A DNA stretch of 64,000 bases from FEN-1139 sp038207155 (lineage in GTDB: Bacteria > Myxococcota_A > Polyangia > Polyangiales > Polyangiaceae), in the NCBI GenBank assembly GCA_038207155.1, contig JBBRAB010000023.1:8847-72846 (forward strand), written 5' to 3'. Below are positions 33,638 through 40,541 of the stretch, in pieces. The translations under genes and the position numbers were made by a program. A model generated the notes under the pieces. That model did no database searches and was not told the origin of the DNA. It saw nothing but the letters and a program-made list of their open reading frames with translations. How positions within the stretch are numbered: the stretch's first letter is position 1; every line of letters begins with the position of its first letter.

Positions 33638-35545
33638 GTGACAGCCATCCCCACCTCCGTCTCTGGGCGCGCGCCTGAAGCCGTTTCTTCCTCGAATGAG
33701 GAGGAGCCGCGCGTCCCCCTGCGTCTCACGGTTGCGCGCGGGCGGCTTGGGCTTGAACTCTACGAACCGGTGAGCCTCGGCCCGCTTGAGCTGCCTGAGC
33801 TGCAGCTCTCGTTCCGAGGTCTGAGTTTTCCACTCGACCTTTCGGGTGGGGTCCCTGTCTTTCGACATCGACGTGGGGAGCTGGAGCGCCTGGTGCTTGC
33901 CACGTCGGTTGAACGCTTGCGTGCTTGGATCGAGCCGCGGATTCGCGCTGCGATTGGCGCTCTGGCGCGCCCGCTCGATCTCTGGCCAATCACCGACGGT
34001 CTCGGGGTTGGCATCGTTCGCGCCGGCTCGGTGTTGGCGTTTGACCTGCTCTGGGCCCCGACGGGCAGCGACGTTCGTCTGGTCGTGAGCAGGGCTCGCG
34101 GCGTGGGGCTGACCTCCCCGGCGCTCGGCGAATCCCTGCGGATCCTCGACTCAGTCTTCGGCAAGTTGTCGACTCGACGCGGACGCCTCTACCGTGTCTC
34201 GGCGCTCGGACAACGTCTCGGTCGGATCGTGCTTCCCTCGGTCGGTGCGCGCGCACCAGCCGCCGAGCAGGTCGTTGTCTCGACGCTGGCCTGGGAGCAT
34301 ACCGAGGCCAAAATCCTGCTCGATTCGACGCTCACGCCGCCCGCCGTGAGCGCTGTGATCGGACGTGCTCTCGAGGCTGCGATACACACGGAGCGGGCCG
34401 ATGACGCACTCGCCAGCGGTGAGATCGAGCCTGCTCGCTCGGGTTACATGGCAGCGCTCGAAGCCGCGCCGCGAGCGCGCGAGCTCGTGCTGCTAATCGC
34501 TGAGATCGACGCGCGCATCGCCGGACGACGTGAGGCCGCTCTGGGCCTGCTCTCCGAGACTCTGCCCGCGGTGGCCGCCGGCGCCGTTGGAGCCGAATTG
34601 CTCGCCGCCACTGGGGATCACGAGGGCGCGCGCGCCGCCTACAGCGCGGTCGTGCGAGACGAAACCTACGCGCCGCTCGCTGCGCTGCTCGCGGTGGAGT
34701 CGCTGCGATTTGAGCCAGATGCTCAGCAGCGGCGGCTCACCTTGGATGCCGCGGTCGCGCGTGCTCCAAACCTACCCGAAGCGCGTTGGGCTCGTTTCCG
34801 AGCCCGCGCCGAGCGGGGCGATATCGATGGCGCGCTCGCCGATGCTCAGCATCTCGAGGCTGCGGCCGTTGGTTCGCGCGCGCGGCACTACTGCTGCGTG
34901 ACCGCTGCTGGGGACATTCTCGCTGCGGGGTTTGAGAGGGCCGCCGGGCGCCTTTTTGAGCGAGCTCTGCGCTACGTGCCCGACGATGCCAAGGCCACCC
35001 TCGGTCTCGGTCGCGCCTTTCTTGCAGCTCGCGAAGGACTGCGTGCTTTGCCGTTGCTGGAGAGAGCACGCGAGCTGGCGGCGTCGGGAGCTGGCGAGCT
35101 GGTTGGCGAGATTGATTTTGAGCTGGCTCGGCTCAGTGCCGAGGTGCTCAGTGATCTCCCTCAAGCCATCGCGCGGTTGCGTCAGGTGACCACGGCCTGC
35201 TCTTTGGTGGTCGAGGCGCGCGTGCTGGAGGCCCAATATCGTCTGAAGCTTGGCGATATCGTAGGGACTTCGGTGGCCTACGCTCGTGCGCGCGAGCTGG
35301 TCGAGCTCGGTCATCGCTCACGCAATCCAGCGCAGTGGCTTCGGTTGGCGGGTCGCTTCGAGAGCGAAGTGCGGCGCGATCCGAACGCCGCCGAACGCCA
35401 CCTGGCTCAGGCACTCCGACTCGAGCCGCAGTCAGCCGAACTCGCCGAAGCCTATCGAGACGTCGCTGCGCGCGTGGCAGCTCGACGACAGGCGGCGGAG
35501 TTGTCGCCGGTCACGGACTCAAGCGTTCCGCCCACGTCGCTATGA
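33638..35545 (+). CDS. Uncharacterised TPR-rich protein, 635 aa
   Basis: 635 residues from GTG 33638, no signal peptide. The first 240 residues form a separate beta-rich domain (LRLTVARGRLGLELYEPV, ELQLSFRGLSFPLDLSGG, GRLYRVSALGQRLGRIVLPSV), which I do not recognise. From about 250 to the end it is alpha-helical, with repeats of about 34 residues that read as degenerate tetratricopeptide repeats (ASGEIEPARSGYMAALEAAP, AAGRLFERALRYVPDDAKATLGLG, AAERHLAQALRLEPQSAELAEAY). TPR arrays usually bind other proteins. A cytoplasmic scaffold role is possible. Its stop faces that of the acidic protein gene on the other strand (44 bases apart). Confidence 0.8.
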   Translation: MTAIPTSVSGRAPEAVSSSNEEEPRVPLRLTVARGRLGLELYEPVSLGPLELPELQLSFRGLSFPLDLSGGVPVFRHRRGELERLVLATSVERLRAWIEPRIRAAIGALARPLDLWPITDGLGVGIVRAGSVLAFDLLWAPTGSDVRLVVSRARGVGLTSPALGESLRILDSVFGKLSTRRGRLYRVSALGQRLGRIVLPSVGARAPAAEQVVVSTLAWEHTEAKILLDSTLTPPAVSAVIGRALEAAIHTERADDALASGEIEPARSGYMAALEAAPRARELVLLIAEIDARIAGRREAALGLLSETLPAVAAGAVGAELLAATGDHEGARAAYSAVVRDETYAPLAALLAVESLRFEPDAQQRRLTLDAAVARAPNLPEARWARFRARAERGDIDGALADAQHLEAAAVGSRARHYCCVTAAGDILAAGFERAAGRLFERALRYVPDDAKATLGLGRAFLAAREGLRALPLLERARELAASGAGELVGEIDFELARLSAEVLSDLPQAIARLRQVTTACSLVVEARVLEAQYRLKLGDIVGTSVAYARARELVELGHRSRNPAQWLRLAGRFESEVRRDPNAAERHLAQALRLEPQSAELAEAYRDVAARVAARRQAAELSPVTDSSVPPTSL

Positions 35546-35589
35546 GCTTCCCAGGCGGATCGTCGACGCGCGGATCAAGTGGGTCGCGG

Positions 35590-37059
35590 CTAGGCGTCCT
35601 CGTGGGGCGCAGCATCGTGACGACTCGACGGGACCCAGCTGGTGAGTCCGAAACCACCCGCCGCCCAAAGCCGGCGACCGGTGGGATCCCAGAGCAGGGC
35701 GGCCACACGCGCGCGCTCGAGTGGCTCGTCGTCGGGACTCGCTGCGTCGCCAAGGATCTCGATCTCGGCGATCACTTCAACTTGACCCGAAAGGGGATCA
35801 AAATGAACGATCGTCGAGCGATCCTGGAGTTCAGAGAAGAGCGCGATCCAGACCGTTGGACGATCGTCGAGGACACCGACCGCGGCCGCGCTCAGGCTGC
35901 TGCAGCCGGCAACGCGCAACAGCGGACTGTCGCTGCTGGTAGCGCACCAGAGTCCCACTCCCGGGACGCCGACGAGCTCGACATCGCCGAGTCCAAGTAC
36001 CACGGCGCGAGCTTGCTCGAGCGCGGTCAACAGATCCGCGGGCAGAGCGCGCGAGCGAGGCGGGACGGCCTCGGGCGCGTCCAGTCGGAACAGCCCCTGG
36101 CTTGACGTGAGCTCAAGACGCGGCTCCCCGCAGTCGCTGGCGGCGACCACGCGGCCATTGCGCAGCAAGCGCGAGGCCTTGAGCGTGGCGCCGGTCAGTG
36201 CGACAAGTTCTCCCGTTTCGAGGAGAAGCAACACATCGCAGCTCGCCGGGCGACACTGCCAGAAGCCTGCAACGCGATCGAATTCGAGGTCCGTTGTCAG
36301 CGGTACCAGTGATTGCCCAAGCAAATCCCAGCGATAGAGCTGCCCAGTGCGCGTTAAAATGAGGTGTTCTTGCGCTGCGGCATCGAGCGCGATGATGCGA
36401 ACGGTTGGCTCCTGAAGGGGTGCCAAGTGCAGGGATTCACCGGTACGCAGCGACACGAGAAGCGTCGATTCGCCCGCGACGCCAAGCAGCCCCGCGGGAG
36501 ACAGGGCGAGTCCGGCACGGGTCGAGTGACCTGCCGACAGTGATTCGCCGCGCCACGGATTGGCACTGTAGGCGAGCGGGGTTTCATCCACCCGAAGCTC
36601 GGCACCGACATCAAGCTCGCCTCCCTCATCGTCTTCAGGGCGATCGAGTGCGGGAAGGGGTTCGGGCGCGTCTCCGAGCCAGTCACTATTGGCCTGCCGT
36701 GTCGGTGCTTCGTCGTCGACTAGCTCCGGAAGCGGATCGAGCAGCTCGAGCGTTGACGCGTCGTCGGGTCCGTCGGACTCATCCGAATCGAGGGGTGTGG
36801 TTTCCTCGATGCCATCGGACATTCCGACATCGAGTTGGGCCTCCTCGTCAGCCCCGGCTGCGGCAAGCGGATCAAGTTGGTCGCCGATCTCGAGCTCGGT
36901 GGCTTCCGCATCGTCTGTCGATGAGTCGAGATCCGGCACGTCCAGCCAGGTTTCGCTATCGTCGCCGTCGAGAGTGCCCTCTGGTTCCTCATGGCTTGGA
37001 TCGCTGGGGGCTCGCTCAGGTTCTGAAGCACGACGCATCAACATTAGACGGCGGACCAT
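35590..37059 (-). CDS. Uncharacterised protein with acidic N-terminus and propeller-like C-terminus
   Basis: 489 residues. The first 165 are very acidic and low-complexity (Asp/Glu/Ser/Pro), with no signal peptide. The rest shows repeating beta segments (LLGVAGESTLLVSLRTGESLHL, HLILTRTGQLYRWDLLGQS, VLLLLETGELVALTGATLKA, VALLWDPTGRRLWAAGGFGLTSW), consistent with a WD40- or PQQ-like beta-propeller without known motifs. The charged leader could be an unstructured linker. I do not recognise the family. It is divergent from the DUF4911 gene. Confidence 0.75.
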   Translation of the reverse strand: MVRRLMLMRRASEPERAPSDPSHEEPEGTLDGDDSETWLDVPDLDSSTDDAEATELEIGDQLDPLAAAGADEEAQLDVGMSDGIEETTPLDSDESDGPDDASTLELLDPLPELVDDEAPTRQANSDWLGDAPEPLPALDRPEDDEGGELDVGAELRVDETPLAYSANPWRGESLSAGHSTRAGLALSPAGLLGVAGESTLLVSLRTGESLHLAPLQEPTVRIIALDAAAQEHLILTRTGQLYRWDLLGQSLVPLTTDLEFDRVAGFWQCRPASCDVLLLLETGELVALTGATLKASRLLRNGRVVAASDCGEPRLELTSSQGLFRLDAPEAVPPRSRALPADLLTALEQARAVVLGLGDVELVGVPGVGLWCATSSDSPLLRVAGCSSLSAAAVGVLDDRPTVWIALFSELQDRSTIVHFDPLSGQVEVIAEIEILGDAASPDDEPLERARVAALLWDPTGRRLWAAGGFGLTSWVPSSRHDAAPHEDA

Positions 37060-37228
37060 AGCCGTGCTTGATGTGGGCGGCCACCCGGCAAGCGGTCTGA
37101 GTTTTTCTATGTTTCAGCAGACGGGTCATCCGCCACCCAGCCGAGAGCCCTGCTGGAGTGGGAATTGAACCGCCACACTGGAGTGAAGTGTCGCCACATC
37201 GAGTCTGCTGTTGCCGACCGTTCATCTC

Positions 37229-37483
37229 ATGGTAGCCGTCCGTGGCGTGACTGCCGAAGGTTCCAATCCCGCGCCACTTGTCCAGCGCTACCTCAGCGTG
37301 CCAGCGCGTGATGTGGTGTATGTGAAGTCCTTAGCCCAGCTACACGAGGGCCTATGTTGCATTTTCGCAACATCTGGCGGAAACCTAGAGTTCGTTGCTC
37401 CTCGCGAGCGAGAAACGGAGCTCGACGTTTTCCTATCGGACATCCGTACCGAACTCGGAGTCGATTCGGACGACCGAACATAG
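37229..37483 (+). CDS. DUF4911-like small protein
   Basis: 84 residues from ATG 37229 (TTG 37211 is an alternative). The body LVQRYLSVPARDVVYVKSLA, then EGLCCIFATSGGNLEFVAP and ELDVFLSDIRTELG, resembles the DUF4911 domain, whose usual text is a conserved Tyr-Leu-x-Val start, an aliphatic-Glu-Gly-Leu centre and a charged helical end. It has one Cys pair (CC at about 43-44 counted from the ATG). DUF4911 proteins are unstudied, small and cytoplasmic. This gene opens a rightward set of about five genes to 40477. Confidence 0.72.
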   Translation: MVAVRGVTAEGSNPAPLVQRYLSVPARDVVYVKSLAQLHEGLCCIFATSGGNLEFVAPRERETELDVFLSDIRTELGVDSDDRT

Positions 37484-37541
37484 AGAAAGCTTCGGGCGTC
37501 CGTTGCCCTGACCGGTGCGTTGCTCTAGCTTTGGAGGCCCC

Positions 37542-38258
37542 ATGCGCGACACCTCCGCTCACGACGCTGACCGCCTCTCGCCGGCAGCTGAGGTGACTCC
37601 GCCTCCCGCTTCTGGAACGGTGGCGCCGTCACCTGATCGGCGCGTGATGGACGCTTGGACGACTTGGCTTGGTGCTTTGGCTACCAATGCCGAGGCCGCG
37701 ATGGCTGCTGCAATGGCCTACCGACAGCTCGATGCGAGCGTTCGTGAGGACTGGCTAAGCGCAGTCGATCTCGATGCATCGGGTTTGGACATTCCGCGCG
37801 TCGCGCTGTTTGCTCCGCTGCTCGCCGTGGAGACCGATCCCAAGCGTCGTCTGCGGATCGCCCGCGCGATGGGCAGCGATGGCGCAGCCCCGACGCCGCG
37901 GCTCGGCGCCTGGGGTCTGCTCGGCACAGCCAGCGACGGTTCGCGCGTCGCTGTGGTGGCAACGCCCCTCTACCTCGACTTCGTTCAGATCCTGGCCTGC
38001 GGCTATCGACGCGGAGGCGGCTTTGTCTGGGTGCGCCATGAGCCGATCGCGCAGCGCGAAACCGCTCCGGTCCCCGGAACCAAGCTGGAAGGCGTGGTGC
38101 TCGAGTCGACCTCGCTCAAGTTGCTCGTCGACGAGCTGGCGCACGTCGTGGTGGCGCACGGTCGCACAGGCAAGCCGCTCCCCGAGGCGCTGGCCTGTTT
38201 TGCGGACCTCTTTGACGCCGTGGGTTGCGACGGGGCGGTCTGTGGAAATTCAGGCTAA
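37542..38258 (+). CDS. Conserved hypothetical protein, 238 aa
   Basis: Starts at ATG 37542 behind tttggaggc, which is a strong ribosome-binding site. 238 residues with no signal. The first 35 are Pro/Ala-rich; the rest is a compact alpha/beta protein (RVMDAWTTWLGALATNAEAAMAA, DIPRVALFAPLLAVETD, AWGLLGTASDGSRVAVVATPL, YLDFVQILACGYRRGGGFVWV). I do not recognise a named domain. Its last 17 bases are read in another frame by the thioredoxin-fold lipoprotein gene, so the two are probably translationally coupled. Confidence 0.75.
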   Translation: MRDTSAHDADRLSPAAEVTPPPASGTVAPSPDRRVMDAWTTWLGALATNAEAAMAAAMAYRQLDASVREDWLSAVDLDASGLDIPRVALFAPLLAVETDPKRRLRIARAMGSDGAAPTPRLGAWGLLGTASDGSRVAVVATPLYLDFVQILACGYRRGGGFVWVRHEPIAQRETAPVPGTKLEGVVLESTSLKLLVDELAHVVVAHGRTGKPLPEALACFADLFDAVGCDGAVCGNSG

Positions 38259-38802
38259 TCCACCCGCGGCCTGGCGAGGGCTCGCGCGCGCCGTTGCTGC
38301 TCTCGTCCTGCTCGTTGGCGTAAGTTGTGGCGGTGCTCAGCGTGAGTCGTCGTCAACCAGCAGTTTGCGTGGCTCAGGCGCTCCGCTCGACTGGACCCTT
38401 GGAACTCCCGACGGTCAGGTTATCTCGGCCGCGTCGCGGCTGGGACGGCCGACAGTGCTGTTCTTCTTTACGACCTACGATGCGCCGTCTCAGGTCGTCG
38501 CGCTCCGGCTCGATCAGTTGCGACATCAAGCCAAGCGACGTTTCGACGTGGTGGGCGTCGCGCTCGAACCTCCGAATCACGCGAGCCTCGTGGCAGTGTT
38601 CGGAGAATCGCTGCAGCTCGGCTTTCCGCTAGTGATGGCAGATCCCGCACTACTCGCGGGCCAGGGCGCGTTTGGTGACGTGCGGCAGGTGCCGGGTTTC
38701 GTCTTAGTCGATGCCGACGCGCGCGAGGTGTTACGTGGCTCCGGCGTGCCGGGCCTTACCGCGCTCTTTGAGCAGCTCGACGCCTCGCACCAAGCGCGCT
38801 GA
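38242..38802 (+). CDS. Thioredoxin-fold (TlpA/AhpC-like) lipoprotein lacking redox cysteines
   Basis: 186 residues from GTG 38242, overlapping the previous gene by 17 bases. A membrane-directing segment (VAALVLLVGVSCGG) has a possible lipid Cys29, although Gly at -3 is unusual. The mature domain resembles TlpA/redoxin proteins: APLDWTLGTPDGQVISAASRLGRPTVLFFFTTYDAPSQ, then RFDVVGVALEP and GFVLVDADAREVLRGSG. Where a functional redoxin has a Trp-Cys-x-x-Cys or a peroxidatic Cys, this protein has TTYDAPSQ. It therefore cannot do classic thiol chemistry and may be a binding or structural relative of the SCO/TlpA group. Confidence 0.85.
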   Translation: MEIQANPPAAWRGLARAVAALVLLVGVSCGGAQRESSSTSSLRGSGAPLDWTLGTPDGQVISAASRLGRPTVLFFFTTYDAPSQVVALRLDQLRHQAKRRFDVVGVALEPPNHASLVAVFGESLQLGFPLVMADPALLAGQGAFGDVRQVPGFVLVDADAREVLRGSGVPGLTALFEQLDASHQAR

Positions 38803-38820
38803 GCCGTTACGGGAGGCGTC

Positions 38821-39846
38821 ATGGCAAGGTCCCTGGATGCTCATCCGCTCGACATCCCGGCTGAGCTGCAGACGCGTCTCGTCGCGGCCGCCAGCGATGC
38901 AGCGCTGGCTCCGATCCCGGCGCAGGTGTCGCGCATCACTTTTGGCACTGCCGGTTGGACGGATCCGAGCCTGCTTGCTCCCGGGCTGTTTTATCCGCGT
39001 GGGATCAAGTCCAGCAGCGAGCGACTCAACTACTACGCCAGTCAGTTTTCGATGGTGGAGCTTGATTCCACCTTTTACGCGCTGCCCTCGCTCGAGACGG
39101 TAGAGCGCTGGGCTGCGTCAACGCCAGCGGGGTTTCGCATGCACGTCAAAGCGCATCCCGTGCTGACCGGACATGATCTCGACATCGCCCGACTGCCAAG
39201 CGAGCTGCGTGCGGAGTTTGCTCCCCGACGTGAGGGGCGCGTGCGGTTCCACGACGCACCAACACAGCTCGTGAACGAGCTACGAAGGCGCTTTTTTGCG
39301 CTGCTCGAGCCAATGGCGAGCAGCGGCAAGCTTGGCGCGGTGCTTTTGCAGTTTCCGCCATGGTTCACGGCAACGCGTGGCGGCGCACGCCAAATCGAAG
39401 CGCTGGCTGAGCTCGGGCAGACCGCGGGCATCACCTTCTCGGTGGAGTTCCGCCATCCGAGCTGGTTTGTGGACGGTCGAGCCGAGCGCGTTCTGGATCT
39501 GCTTCGACGAAATCAACTCGTGCATGTGGTGGTTGATGAACCGCGGGGCAGGGTGGGGGGCGTACCAGTAGTGCCGGAGGTGACTCATCCGGGGCTCTCG
39601 CTCGTGCGGATGCATGGGCGCAACGTCACTGGTTGGCGACCCGGCGCAGCAGTGGCCGAGCGCTTCCTCTGGGTCTACTCCCAGGACGAGCTCAAGGAAT
39701 GGGTTCCCAGGGTGCTGCGTCTGGCGGAGCAGGCTGAGCGGGTCGACGTCGTGTTCAACAATTGCGTTCGCAATTTTGCGGTACTCGGCGCCAAGGGCAT
39801 GGCTCGGCTGGTGGAGGCTACAACCCAGGGGAATTCGGCCAAATGA
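38821..39846 (+). CDS. DUF72-family protein (YecE-like)
   Basis: 341 residues, soluble. DUF72 marks are ITFGTAGWTDPSLL, FYPRGIKSSSERLNYYASQFSMVELDSTFYALPS, FRMHVKAHPVLTGH, LGAVLLQFPPWF, FSVEFRHPSWF and, at the end, VRMHGRN and VDVVFNNCVRNFAVLGAKGM. It is a TIM-barrel family without an established function, with similarity to metal-dependent endonuclease-like and isomerase folds. The length (340) is longer than usual for YecE (about 270), with roughly 35 extra residues at the N-terminus. The gene begins 18 bases after the redoxin-like gene. Confidence 0.93.
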   Translation: MARSLDAHPLDIPAELQTRLVAAASDAALAPIPAQVSRITFGTAGWTDPSLLAPGLFYPRGIKSSSERLNYYASQFSMVELDSTFYALPSLETVERWAASTPAGFRMHVKAHPVLTGHDLDIARLPSELRAEFAPRREGRVRFHDAPTQLVNELRRRFFALLEPMASSGKLGAVLLQFPPWFTATRGGARQIEALAELGQTAGITFSVEFRHPSWFVDGRAERVLDLLRRNQLVHVVVDEPRGRVGGVPVVPEVTHPGLSLVRMHGRNVTGWRPGAAVAERFLWVYSQDELKEWVPRVLRLAEQAERVDVVFNNCVRNFAVLGAKGMARLVEATTQGNSAK

Positions 39847-39862
39847 GCCGCGTTACGCGGCT
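39846..39862 (+). terminator. Short hairpin after the DUF72 gene
   Basis: agccgcg and cgcggct (7 bp) around a TTA loop, overlapping the DUF72 stop codon. No T-run follows. It could be a weak terminator or attenuator before the small exported-protein gene. Confidence 0.3.
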
Positions 39863-39904
39863 GGGTCCTCGCGTTTTCGGGCCCGGCATGCTAACCGGCC
39901 CCCT

Positions 39905-40477
39905 GTGAAACTCCGCACTTCGGTTTGGTTCGGTCTGGCTGTCGCCCTGGGCGCGCAGGCAGTCTCCTCCCCGGCAAGGGCGGATGTGTCCTCCTGGGCG
40001 AGCGTTGGTTTTGGGGGGACCCATCTTGGCCAGCCCAGCCTCAAGACAATCGAACCGACGATGCGACTCGCGACCGGTCTTGGAACGGATCCGTCACATC
40101 CCTGGATCGGTGGCGGACTGCTCAAGCTCGATATCCTCTACGGGTCGGGGACCGATCTCTCGTTGACGGGTCGCCTGGCGAATCAGTCGTTCGTCAATGG
40201 CGGCTTTGGGTTTGCGTTTGATCTCGGTCCGACCGCACGCTTCTGGGGAACCGAGTCTCGCTACGGTGCTGCCGGGACGCTTGTTCTTGGTGCGCCTTGG
40301 GGGCTCCAGGTGGAGCTCGGAACCAGCCAAGGTCAGGTCGGGTTGGAGTCCTACTCGGCGCTGCTGGCGATCGATCTGGCGCGACTCACCGTTTATCGCC
40401 GCACCGGTAGCTCGTATTTCCGCAATCCCTTTCCCGCGTATCGCCCTGAAGGCGACGCCCGCTCGACCAGCTACTGA
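39905..40477 (+). CDS. Small exported beta-barrel-like envelope protein
   Basis: 190 residues from GTG 39905 with a signal peptide (LRTSVWFGLAVALGAQAVSSPARA). The mature part has many short alternating hydrophobic strands and Gly turns (WASVGFGGTHLGQPS, LLKLDILYGSGTDLSLTGRLA, GGFGFAFDLGPTARFWG, AGTLVLGAPWGLQVELGTSQ), which suggests a small outer-membrane barrel or beta-rich periplasmic protein. It has no cysteines or recognised motif. No strong ribosome-binding site precedes the GTG, so the start is the least certain part. It is convergent with gcvP. Confidence 0.7.
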   Translation: MKLRTSVWFGLAVALGAQAVSSPARADVSSWASVGFGGTHLGQPSLKTIEPTMRLATGLGTDPSHPWIGGGLLKLDILYGSGTDLSLTGRLANQSFVNGGFGFAFDLGPTARFWGTESRYGAAGTLVLGAPWGLQVELGTSQGQVGLESYSALLAIDLARLTVYRRTGSSYFRNPFPAYRPEGDARSTSY

Positions 40478-40541
40478 CGGCGTTTCTGCGCAGCCACCCC
40501 ATCTTCGCCGCGCGTCGGAGGGGCATGCTTTGCGGTAGCAG

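Noticed and set aside
37130..37185. tRNA-like T-arm on the minus strand (ggttcaattcccac)
   Set aside because: The five-base T stem does not pair properly, no acceptor or anticodon stem follows at the right distance, and the rest of a cloverleaf is missing.
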